This document shows, in pieces, positions 26,915 through 37,547 of a DNA stretch of 64,000 nucleotides (its first letter is position 1; every line of letters starts with the position of its first letter). Made by a program: the position numbers and the translations under genes. The DNA is from Ananas comosus (taxonomy: Eukaryota > Streptophyta > Magnoliopsida > Poales > Bromeliaceae), in the NCBI RefSeq assembly GCF_001540865.1, contig NC_033641.1, positions 1,449,722 to 1,513,721 on the forward strand, written 5' to 3'. The notes beneath the pieces were generated by a model that saw only the letters and a program-made list of their open reading frames with translations, made no database searches and had not been told where the DNA came from.

Positions 26915-27438
26915 TTGATGTGAGGTGATGATGCAGTAGTGGTGAGATAAAATTTTATTTGTTTCATTCTTTCTTGCTTGAAGACACTGGCAAGGAGTCA
27001 AAATTAATCTCCCTTCCTCTGCTTCTTCTGTATTTGTTGTTGTTTTCCTCCTCATCAATGGAAATAACTAATTATTTTTTTTCTACATTTCCTCACTTGT
27101 TTCTGTGGGTTGCTCTACATGTCTCTCTCTCTCTCTCTCATTTCAGTGGGAAGCTCTTGATTTGTTATCATGTGTTAATTTGTCTCCATCTAGAAGTTAT
27201 AATCTTTTCTTATAAGGTTTACTTTTTTTTTTTTATCTTAGATCTTTAGTATTAAAAGATATCTAATGAATTCTTTGATGGAGATAAAATTAACACGTGT
27301 TTGCAGGTTGAGAAGTTTCGAACGAAGCTTTGTTTGGAAGTTTTCTACTGAAGTTGTCTTTTCAAGGAGGAGACGGTCTAATTAATTGTTTATCACATGT
27401 AATGTATGAATTTTAAAATAGCAATGAACGGTTGATTT

Positions 27439-27494
<56 letters not shown>

Positions 27495-28175
27495 GCTATA
27501 CAGGCCATTTGGTCAGTAAGGAATGCACATCTAATTTTCATTTGCAAACAAATTGAGTCATTTGATATTTGTCAAATAAGAGTTAGGTATTAATTATTCT
27601 GAAATGCCTATTTGATCCAGCTTATACTACTATATCTAGCTTTGGTAATCTTTAATAAAGCATTTGGCAAATAAAAAAATTTAAACTTATATATTTGCTG
27701 GAAAACAAAACGAAAATTATAGGGTCCAAAAATGAAAAAACTTGTTGTGAGATTTTTAGACGATGCTTTTAATATTACTATTCCGAAACCACTTTATTGA
27801 ACAGCACTACACCGTATAGTAGCGCCAAATAAGCCTTTGGTACGATAAAAATTAAGACTAAGCTTTTAAACTCAATTTTGAGCCCAATTTTGGGAGTAAG
27901 TTGGGGCACTAGAGTTATTAGCCTGGTCCATTGATTTCCCAAAATAAAACAAAGCAAAATTACCAATTACCCAGCTTTATTTGTTACCTGATAAAAAAGA
28001 TTGATACAATATAAAAGTACCATATACATGCAAAAAAAGGGAGATCAATGTGTTGTATGATTGTATCTTACTGAAAAAAATAAGGGCATTTTTTAGCCAT
28101 CCTGTGAGAATAAATAAATCCAGGAATAATTAGATTAAAAGAACATTTCAGAAGGTCTAATTGCAAAAATCTACC
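26915..28175. other. Intergenic stretch with a long TA array
   Basis: No gene is seen. A (TA)26 array lies at 27440-27491. Short open frames here have no recognisable features. Confidence 0.5.
27440..27491. repeat. (TA)n microsatellite
   Basis: About 26 uninterrupted TA units. Confidence 0.97.
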
Positions 28176-28179
28176 TCAC

Positions 28180-28760
28180 CACTATCAGAGACATTTTTAT
28201 AGAATACCTCTTATATTTGGCCTAATAACGCTTTTAAAAATTTACTTGGCCAAATAACTCTATTTTGTCCAACTTAGTGCCAAGATGAAACAGAAACTGA
28301 AAGGCATTGAACGATTTTTCAAATTCGCGGTTTTTAATAAAAGTTAAAGAGCCGTAAATCGTTTACTCTTTTTCTCAAAAAATAAAGGTAAATGATTGAC
28401 CGTTTCTTTCTTATATTCTTTTTGTACAATCCTAATAACCACACAAATCCCAACAATCAAAATATAATTCTAGCGAACCCATAAAAATTCTGAGAAGTCG
28501 CAATACGGTCGTAAATAAATAATTAAATAAATATTCCAACAACCAACATACAATCCTAATAATTCCACAAAAATTTTAACAACATACATAAAAATCCCAT
28601 AAATGATGGTAATAATTTGAAACATTTTAAAGACGATAAATGATTCATCATTTTTAAAGTCTATACGTTGAATAATTCACTGTCTTTCACTTTTCTTTCT
28701 ACTATGATGTTAAGTTGAACAAAATAGGATTAGTTTGTTAATTAAAATTTTTACATAATT
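28180..28760. mobile_element. Probable degenerate MITE related to the element at 36207
   Basis: Left words (CTTGGCCAAATAACTCTATT) have a loose inverted match at the right (AACAAAATAGGATTAGTTTG). Inside are decayed versions of the GGTGAATGATTCACC-type palindromes (GTAAATGATTGACC; GATAAATGATTCATC). Age makes this tentative. Confidence 0.4.
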
Positions 28761-29021
28761 ATTTAGCAAACTATAAATTTTTTAAGGATCAGTTCAAGAA
28801 CAAGTCCAGTACCAGTACTTTTTGGACCAATCTTCTTGCCAGAATTGTTTAGTCCAAGCTATTTGTACTACACCGCTTTGTCTTTATACATACACAATTT
28901 ATTTGTTTTTTTGTTACCATCTAATATGAAATTGTTGGGCGTTTCATTGATTTATAATTCTATGTATTTCCCAGCAACAGAGAAAATGAATAATGATGAT
29001 ATATGTTAGTTGGGAACAAAA

Positions 29022-29366
29022 TGTAACGACTTGATAATAACTCGTTATATCCAAATCACTGGCCCAAAATATTTAACCCAGTTATTTTTATTAAGGTGCG
29101 CAGCCTCTTATATTCTCAATCAGAACATCTTTTCTACCTGATATAGGATTTTTGGGGTGTAAATGACTCTTCCCGTTTAAATCCTAACGTTCTCATCAAG
29201 TCCTAATCCGATCATAGAGACCAAAATTATCAGGTGGTGTGAGATTCTAAAGGTGGACCCCTACAGGTTCAAGAGGTGGTTCCTACTAAAATCATGGTAT
29301 AACGTTTTGCTCCGCATAACACTTAGCTCTAACATTTTCGACTGGTATTCAGCTCTGATACCAATA
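29022..29366 (-). mobile_element. TRIM with one LTR
   Basis: The LTR-like block 29022-29163 starts TGTAACGACTTG and shares ATAATAACTCGTTAT with the element at 4771. The interior ends in GCTCTGATACCAA, a reversed primer-binding site. The second LTR is absent. Confidence 0.72.
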
Positions 29367-29443
29367 GTGTACAATCTGCAAACCAATTTTAGTTGTATTA
29401 CATACACAAACAAAACTATAAACATTGTTAATGGAGCCAGACT

Positions 29444-29809
29444 AGAATACTCCTAGAAGTAAACAACGCTATATATTTTTATATTGTTTTGAACAACGAG
29501 GCATCCAAATCGACGATCGACATCTTTAAATATGATTTAGAGGATTGAAACTTTGTAGAATTTAAATTTCTTCGACTAGCTCAAAAATTGATAATTTTTA
29601 ATTTGACACGCAGGATAACAAAACAAATGATATCGTAAAATCGTATAATTTAGTTTCTAGAAAGTCTAACTAGCTTAAACCATATTTAATGAAGCCAATT
29701 TTCGATTCGGATGCCATGCCGTCAGAAATGACATGAAAAAATGCCATGCCGTCAGAAATGACATGAACGTAACGGCTCCGTTTACTTTAGAAGTATTCTA
29801 GCTTTACTC
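29444..29809. mobile_element. MITE (family D) with internal duplication
   Basis: Inverted ends are TAGAATACTCCTAGAAGTAA at the left and its approximate complement GTTTACTTTAGAAGTATTCT at the right. Inside, a 30-bp unit containing GCCATGCCGTCAGAAATGAC is present twice (29710-29770). A relative occurs at 59365. Confidence 0.75.
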
Positions 29810-30515
29810 TTGTTAATACACTACCCAAAAAAAAAAAAAAAAGAGACTGTGAAATTGAGCAAATACCCCAAATAAAAACCTTAATTATTTCTGGCCCCTG
29901 CCCAAAGTACTTGTGCAATTAATTGGAATATATATATATATATATATGAACAATGTTTTTTTAAAAAAAATCCATATCTTTGGAGGGCCTATGCACAAAA
30001 AAAAAAAAAAAAAATTTCAGAAGAGGGCATAAAAATACCAACTTTGCAAGGATGTTATGTGCAACAAAGCAAAAAAACCAATAATGACAGGGCAAACACC
30101 AATAATAACCACATAATAATTGTCGTTATAAATGGAACCAAAACTATAAACATTATTAATGCACTACAAATTTAAAATATATATATAAATATATATATAT
30201 AATAACAACAACAACAAGAACAGTACTATCTATACACTCCAAAAAAAAGGGAGGCGTAAATTTTACACTCTATCATCCAAGAATTACTATTACTTTCATG
30301 TAGTGTCATCTTTTTTTTTTATTATTTTTATTTTGCGTAGTATTAAAAATTTTAAGAGATTTGTAAACCCTCGGATGAAAGATTGTAAGATCTACAGCTC
30401 CTTTTTGGAGTACACACCTAGCATTTTCCTAACAACAATAATTCAAACAATCAACCAACATAGTAGAGATCTTTTGATCCTCTTTCTTACCAATTACCAT
30501 TTTTTTTCTTTTTTT
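29810..30515. other. Intergenic low-complexity stretch
   Basis: Several poly(A) runs (29826-29840, 29998-30014), a short TA array and an AAC-like run near 30205. No gene is seen. Confidence 0.5.
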
Positions 30516-30740
30516 TCAAGGATTAGCATCTCTAGCACAAGCAGTGATGATTTCACACCCCCTTGAGTAGAGATTATGAGCCCTTGGAAAAGCCCAGCAA
30601 TTGTAGTAAGGAACCCCTCTTTTGGCACAGGGAACAACATCATTTTTGAGAGACTCATAGCTTATGTACCTCTTTTGAGTAGCCCACAAGATCCTCTTGC
30701 TTGCATTGGACTCCACCTCCTCCATCTCCAGACCCTCATT

Positions 30741-30777
<37 letters not shown>

Positions 30778-30911
30778 TCCTCCCAACTGCAACCCCCAAC
30801 TTTCCCCCCACAACCCACTTTGGCCATCACCACCTCTCCCACTTCATTGCTTCCTACACAACCAAAGAGGAGAAGAAGCAATGCAGTGGAAAGTAATAGT
30901 CTCTCTCTCAT
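30516..30911 (-). CDS. RALF-family (rapid alkalinization factor) peptide precursor
   Basis: Single exon, 131 residues. An N-terminal signal peptide (MRERLLLSTALLLLLFGCVG) is followed by an acidic propeptide, a cleavage site of the S1P type (SKRIL, family consensus RRIL), and a mature region starting near ATQKRYISYESLKND. YISY is the receptor-contact motif of canonical RALFs. Four cysteines at VPC, YNC, RGC and TAC give the standard two disulfides, and GVPYYNC and YSRGC match the family. RALFs are secreted ligands of FERONIA-type receptor kinases that trigger apoplastic alkalinization and restrain growth. Odd features are an 11-residue polyglutamine run in the propeptide encoded by a (CTG)n repeat on the plus strand (about 30740-30774), and a longer insert than usual between Cys2 and Cys3. 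I cannot assign a subfamily number. Confidence 0.92.
30740..30774 (-). repeat. Coding CAG/CTG trinucleotide repeat (polyglutamine)
   Basis: About eleven CTG units on the plus strand encode the Gln run in the RALF propeptide. It lies before the processing site, so length changes would not alter the mature peptide. Confidence 0.92.
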
Positions 30912-30950
30912 CTCTCACTAATGGTTTTCTTCTTCTTCTTTTCCTCACAG

Positions 30951-30952
<2 letters not shown>

Positions 30953-30990
<38 letters not shown>
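30953..30990. repeat. (CT)n microsatellite just upstream of the RALF gene
   Basis: About 18 CT units begin 42 bp before the RALF start codon, (GA)n on the sense strand. It is probably in the leader or core promoter. Confidence 0.9.
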
Positions 30991-30994
<4 letters not shown>

Positions 30995-32639
30995 GAGCTA
31001 TCCTAGTACAAGGGTTTTAATGGGTCATGGCTTTGTAGGTGGTGAGAGCAGGACCAACCACATGTATTGACCTTTTGTGAAAGAGAAAATTGGGCATGGG
31101 CATAATGGGGAGAAATTATTGCATGCACTTTTGAATCTTAGTAAATAACTATGATATTTTCAGACTAAAATTCAAAACTTTAGTCAAATTTATTATGTGA
31201 AACCAAAATCAAAATTTAGTCTATTTGATGTGAAGTTTGGACAATTATTCCTTATGAACCTAATTTCCTTTTCTAAATTTCTAATTTTGTTTGGATACTC
31301 AGATACCAAGATAATGGAATTTAAAATCTTATAACTTTACATACATAAGCTATTTAAATATTGTGAAAAATACCTATCAGATCACAATTTTGTTTTAAAT
31401 TGAGTGCGGTGCATGAGATGCACAAATAAACTGTATGGAGGCAATAATCTATCCATATGGGCCTGGCTCTCATTATTGTTTCATGGGGCCAAGAGTGGGG
31501 TGGAAGGCACTGTGGCTAGGGTTTAAATTCAGTGAAGGAATCTTCCACCCTCAGCTAAATGATTCAGAAATCAAATACTTTTTATGCTGCCATTTTCTTC
31601 TAAGACTTTCCAGCTATAACTGTGATCTTCATTGTTTGATCTAATGTTCTGCTAACTATTTGTTCAGATAAATATCTGTTATGATGGTTAAAATACAGTA
31701 AATGATGATCCAAAATTCCACAGAATAAAAACTAGATGCTGTGATAAGGGCACAATGCAGGAAACCTAGCTGCAACATTACTGAAACCAAAATATTACAG
31801 ATTTAAACTCCTAAGGCTATACATGATACTTTGCTTATAGGTTAATCGGATAATAATCGTTATATGTACATGGCTATTTCCTGTGTTTGTAGTCATTTAA
31901 GTATCTAGCAAATCATGATGTAACTCTTGTTGTCATGTGTAAACAACCTAGTTTTGTCACCAGTAATGTAGTACTGGACAAAGCATATAATAATAGACAA
32001 AGCTTATGAACTATGAAACAAAAAAGCAGTAATAATGTTTAGGACCACAAAGTAGACAACTAACATGATCCACAGGAGACACATTCCTCAAAGCAGGATT
32101 TCATAACAGGGTAGCGCATCTGAATCATGTTGACTTGAATTTAGGTTTTGCTTGGCAATGCTGGAGCTTCGGAGTAAGTATAATTTGATCATAGCTATTT
32201 AAAAGCGCATTGATAGAATCTTTTGTACCACGACTCAATGCAGTTGAAGCAGAAGCAAAAGTTTCAAATTGGGTTTTGTATTTCTGGGGCTTGAAATCTC
32301 ATTTAGTTTTCTGCCGCAGCAGAAATTATAAATTGTCTGTTCACCAACCTAATTTCTAAAACATTTGAGCTCTTCAGGTACAGAAACAGTTCCAGAAGCC
32401 AGACAGCACATGTGCATAGAACTTGAATGAAAAGGAAGAAAAGAGAAAGGAACCTCCATATCTTCCATCTACATATGCAAATTATCTGGAGAGCCAAATT
32501 ATATCTAGCTGAGGAGATATGCATATCTCAGCAACTGTTTCGGTTTATTTATTTATTTAAGATGGGGAGAGTCACAACAAAATGCTCTAAATTCATCAAA
32601 CAAAAAAAGCCTTTTAAAGTTGAAAAACAAATCGGTTTC
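30991..32639. other. Intergenic stretch without a visible gene
   Basis: Moderate GC and few repeats. Open frames near 31435 and 32303-32672 are short and unremarkable. It may hold distal regulatory sequence, but nothing specific is supported. Confidence 0.45.
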
Positions 32640-32840
32640 AAAGAGCAATGCTGTCTGTACACACAAAAGTGAATGTATATCTTACACTTTCCATCCAACA
32701 ATCCATTTTTTCACGCTAGTCTTATCACACCCCTAATTTTTCATTACTAAATATCCAAAAAGAGAGCTGTCTAAACCATTGGATGATTCGGCGTAAGATG
32801 TACACCCAACTCTTGGGCGCACAAGTAGCATTTCTCATGT
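32640..32840. mobile_element. Short MITE-like inverted repeat
   Basis: The left arm GAGCAATGCTGTCTGTACAC..GTATATCTTACAC pairs with the right arm GTAAGATGTACACCCAACTC..GTAGCATTTCTC. Similar words occur near 715-780 and 30215-30400. Confidence 0.6.
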
Positions 32841-33677
32841 ACAAATTCTAATCAGCTCCAAAACAGTTAAACCAAAATCAAATCACACAATTTGAATGCA
32901 TGGACAGTATACGTATGTACAAACTGATTTAGTTTAGAAGGCAAAAGCAAATTTTGTTCCAAACAATACAAATATGCTTCTGTAACTACATAACATGATG
33001 ATATGCACCCAAGCCCACATCACAAGGAACTCTGATATCCCTGCTTATGCAAATTCAAATAAAGGCTTTTCTGCTGCATGAGGGCTCACTAACAGAGAAA
33101 ATATGGGAAAAGAATACGAGCATAAGAGAAGACGGCAAGCTTCTAAAGACTTTCAGGTAGATAATTGCTTTGACAGTGCAATTTAATTTGAGATATCTAC
33201 AAATTTACCCCTGCAAAATTATCTACATACATATGTCCTGTCCTGCTGCAAATTTGAAATTTCATGAATGATATTCAAAAATTTAATCTCGACCACATAT
33301 ACCATCTACTTGCAGAAGTGGCCCTCTTCAAAAATCTCTTTCTCATACAAAACCGAATTCTTTCATGAAATATCAGATGACTCCCCAACATGGCAGCATT
33401 GCGGTAAGAAACTCCACTTACGGCAATGTAATATGTAAAACAATGACCTTACAAAATGATAAAAGCAGGAAAAAATTCTGATAATCTCATTTCAGGATAT
33501 GCAATAGCATTATTCCGAATTAAAGTGAAATTTTGGATGACGTATGATTTACCAAAAGATTTTCTTCTTTTTTTCGCCCGCAATACTTCACTGTTCGGAG
33601 AGAGAGTATTATTTACTACTACACTACTAAGGCAAATCCACAGGAAAAAAGCGCACAGCATTGCTTAAGCTATACCA
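32841..33677. other. Intergenic stretch without a visible gene
   Basis: No coding signal or clear repeat is seen; two overlapping 70-codon frames on opposite strands around 33450-33668 have no recognisable features. Confidence 0.45.
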
Positions 33678-34594
33678 CAGTGTTTAAAAAAGCCCAAGGC
33701 GCACCTACGCACAAAGGGCTATTAGCAAGGCGCAAGACGCAGGCGCGCGCCCGAGAGATGTAGGGCGCACACTTGCATAAAATTTTGAAATAACCAAAAA
33801 ATTTTTTTACTATACTTTCTAATAATTATTAAGTAGCACTAAATACTCTTTAAAATCATATTATCACAATAAATATTCTATAACTACCCAAATAATCATG
33901 TCTTCGGAAGAAAAAAAATGAAGAAAAGAAAAAAAGCCAAGCAATATATGATAATTTTAGAAAACAAAATAATACAGATAAAGTTAAAGAACAAATTATA
34001 TTTTTGTCTCCAAATAAAGGCCAGCATAAAGGTGACAAATAATTAAAACACATATAGAAAATTTTGATGTAAATACATATAATTATAAGCACAGGATCAT
34101 AAAAAGGTCACATGTATAAAACTTTAAAGTTTCAAGCCAAATATCATTAAAAGGGCATCTTAATCATATGAAAGCTAAGTGTTCAAGGCTCCAAACCAAA
34201 ATACGTCACACTAGAAATGTTAATTAGTCCATATTTGAATGAGCAGGAGAGAGGGAGACCTAAGGCAACAGAGGAGCGGGAGAGGGACGAGCGGAGAGAT
34301 TTTGATGATTGTTTATTATTTAGATTATGTTAATTTAGGATTTTGGATCTATTTTAGATGTTTCGACCCATTAGACCAATAAATATATGGATCCAAACCC
34401 ATTAGAGTATATAGAACTAGATCTAAACCTGTTAGATGAAGAAGGCGTGCCTTGAGCGCGCCTTGAGCCTAGAGCTAGGTGCGCGCCTTATTCCTAGAGC
34501 TAGGCACGCGCCTTGGCAACTTCGCCCGCCTAGGGGCTGCCTAGGCGCTGGTCGGTGAGCCTAGCGCACCTAAGGTGTGCTTTTTTAAACACTG
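33678..34594. mobile_element. Non-autonomous hAT-type element, 917 bp, with 8-bp TSD
   Basis: Termini CAGTGTTTAAAAAAGC and GCTTTTTTAAACACTG are perfect inverted repeats. An exact 8-bp duplication CTATACCA flanks it (33670-33677, 34595-34602). CAG-type ends with an 8-bp TSD define hAT. The subterminal regions are rich in GGCGC/GCGCC words (AAGGCGCACC; AGGTGCGCGCCTT), probable transposase-binding repeats. The AT-rich middle has no transposase. Confidence 0.93.
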
Positions 34595-36206
34595 CTATAC
34601 CATGGAGGAAAGAGGTGGAAATTGAAAGAGTTTTCATTGGAAAGAGGTCAAAATATCAAGATTTGTAATTTCCACCAGCTTTTTAAATGTTTAATATCGC
34701 AATATGCAGTAAACATGTGGTACCTTACAGAGATAAAAAAGACAAGGTTTGAATTGAGTTTTAGAAGGTGGTGGTAAGATAACTCGATCTTTCTAAGCTA
34801 ATGACATGAAAAAGATAAGTTAGAGGAAGAGAATTTGAAATTTTATTATGCTGAAAATGAACAAGAAATTTCAAGATTTAAGAATGATATGTGATAAAGA
34901 AAAAGTACCAAAAATATGCTCAAATATTTAGTATTGGAAGAAAGTGCTTCATGCAGTATATTTCTCATAAGAAACAAACAACATATATAAAAGCTAAATT
35001 GAAGCTAACTATGAGATGACAGGAGGGAAAGGGAAATAGCGAATGCATCAGCATGCAGAGCAAAATACTCCGAAACACAAGATGTTACGCCTTGGTTTGC
35101 ATACTTCAAACACACCAGTTTGATATCAGTTGTCACCATAAATGATAAAAAAGGTTATTTTGAGTTCCCATTGAAGTATTAGTATAGCACAATCATAATA
35201 GTACAATCACAACAGGAAAAGGCATTTTTCAGATCACAGCAATAGTGTAACTCAACGAGCCTGCAATCTACAGGCATGGTTACCTCAGGAATATTTCAAG
35301 TCCAAAATTTTTATGACAGAAATTTCAAGAGCAAACTAAAAACTATCAAATGGCAAATTATGCTAGTACAATTACAGAAACTTTCATCAAATGCCTATTA
35401 AATCTTGTTGTGCATGATTCCTAGAATCTTGCAAAACAAATTAGAGAAGTTTTATTAGTCATTTACAGTCTTAAACAGACACTCCTGATTCTTGAACTGC
35501 ATGTGAAGCATCTCCGTAAATCCTTGGTTGACTAATAAACCGGAACACAATGCTTTAATACTTTACCAAGTCAGGTTTAGCTAAGAGCAGAGACAATTCT
35601 AAGACGAACAGGACATAAACAAAAAAAGAGTTGATTACAGGGGGAAAAAAAAGGATCCGACCCACAATACCCAAATATGAATCTTAATCTTGCTCTGTTT
35701 ATTAATGTTCCAAGACCTTTGAATTGTAAATATTTTTCTAATTAGTTAGAAATGAGAGCATAAATCGAATATGTGGACAAGCGTTTAGGGGCTGCCCACT
35801 AAATAATAGCCTAAGCCATAAATCAATGACACCAAAAGAACGCTTATTCAGAGAAGGAAATAGGAAAGGAAGTTAAATTCCCTTTGGTTGTCGGACTTGC
35901 TTCATTTCCATCAGCCAAATGTTCCTACCAAGAGCTCTGAAATGTCATGCCCATTTCCCTAAGTAATCCAGTTGGTATCCAGACTCCTTTAAACAACTAC
36001 AAGATTTCCCCTCACCCACCCAACCACCACCCCCCCACCCCCACCCCCAAACCCAAAAAAAGAAAAGCTATTCAACTCATTATAACTCCCGCAATTCCGT
36101 TGAAAATTAATCAAGAATAAAATAGCTCCTAGATACTACATTAAATAAGAAACAAAAGTTATTAGCTTATAACATCTTTAACATATGGCATCAGGGAATA
36201 TAAAAT
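34595..36206. other. Intergenic stretch without a visible gene
   Basis: No coding signal and no clear element. A C-rich low-complexity patch (36011-36050, CACCCCCCCACCCCCACCCC) is the only notable feature. Confidence 0.45.
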
Positions 36207-36787
36207 GGACTTTTTTCGAAAATAACCCTGTGAAAGTTCGTATTTGCCAAACTAACCCCGTGAAATTTTTATTTGTAAAACTAACCCTCCTTTCGCCACG
36301 TGGGCGCCACGTCAGGGATTCCTCAAAAAGGCGGTGAATCGTTCACCGTCTTTGTAATTTTTGTTGTAAAAGCGGTAAATGGTTCACCGCCTTTAGAAGA
36401 CGGTAAACCATTCACCGCCTTTAGTGCAAAATTCCCCTTTCCGCCTTTTCCCTTTCCGCCCTCTCAAGTCCGCCTTTTCTGTGCCCTTGAGAAGACGGGG
36501 AACGATTCACCGTCTTATCAAGGACACCATATTATGGACTTGGAAAGATTTGCGCAGTGTAGGGATTTGTACTAAAGACGGTGAATGATTCACCGTCTTA
36601 TGAAGGCGGTGAATCATTCACCGCCTTCACAACAAATATCAAAGACGGTGAACGATTCACCGTCTTTTTGAGGAATCCCTGACGTGGCGCCTACGTGGCG
36701 AGAGGAGGGTTAGTTTCACAAATAAAAATTTCACAAGGTTAGTTTGGCAAATACGAAATTTTACAGGGTTATTTTCGAAAAAAGTCC
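36207..36787. mobile_element. Mutator-type element, 581 bp, filled with short palindromes
   Basis: TIRs of about 150 bp start GGACTTTTTTCGAAAATAAC and end with the inverted GTTATTTTCGAAAAAAGTCC. The exact 9-bp TSD ATATAAAAT is at 36198-36206 and 36788-36796. The interior is a series of palindromes of the form GGCGGTGAATCATTCACCGCC-like, with at least six variants between 36331 and 36666. The outer arms carry GCGCCACGTCAGGGATTCCT and its inverted partner. Confidence 0.93.
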
Positions 36788-37547
36788 ATATAAAATCATC
36801 CCAGCATCAAAAAATAGCTCATAAAGACAACAAAACAAGTATACTACTTCACTAATTTGGAAACTACTAGGAATTGAGAAAAAAAACTCAAACTATATTT
36901 ATTGATCATTCTTGATTATGAACAGAAAACTGATCTAGTTTATTTACGTTGAAAACAGTCAATCTAGAATACAATTAGCCTGTATTTCTGAACATATTCC
37001 TTGCACGGCAGGGGAAACAGATTTAAAATAAGAAAATGAGCACCATCACTTGATTATGTTAACCATGCACATGAAGAATATTGATTTGAGAGGACCTATT
37101 AACGTCAAGGCATGAAATCCTTATCATACCAAGGGAGTAAGGAACCATGTAAAACATCAACTTAACCAGCAAAAACTCAGGTTCAATGAGCACCATTTTA
37201 TTCTGCAGTATTTTGGTGACTTGATTTAGCTGATAGTTGTAAAACATGAGCAACATATGCTTTATCATCATCTGCACAGTAAAGAATGGCTAACAATTAT
37301 TGTTTCTTATACACCTTTTAGTTTGATAAACATGAACTGAAGCATCTTCTACATAGCATCTCAGTGCTGTTAAGTTTATGTACAATGACTATAACACTAC
37401 ACCATGTTTACACATATTAAATGGAGCATTATAACACATTCAAAAAGGACATACGGTTTTTTGTTCTAAGAGCTTACGTGAAACTGACTGTGCCAAATCC
37501 AATGTATGAGAAACTCAGATGCCGTTTCGCTCCGTATAGTATCATAT
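36788..37547. other. Region downstream of the HSF gene
   Basis: Likely 3' untranslated and intergenic sequence. No other gene is seen. Confidence 0.45.

Noticed and set aside
31435..31644. 69-residue frame starting MEAIIYPYGPGSHYC
   Set aside because: No homology recognised, no flanking splice or leader signals, and composition like the surrounding DNA.
36331..36666. CRISPR-like array, because of regularly repeated palindromes
   Set aside because: The repeats vary, spacing is irregular, and they lie inside a TIR element with a 9-bp TSD in a plant genome.
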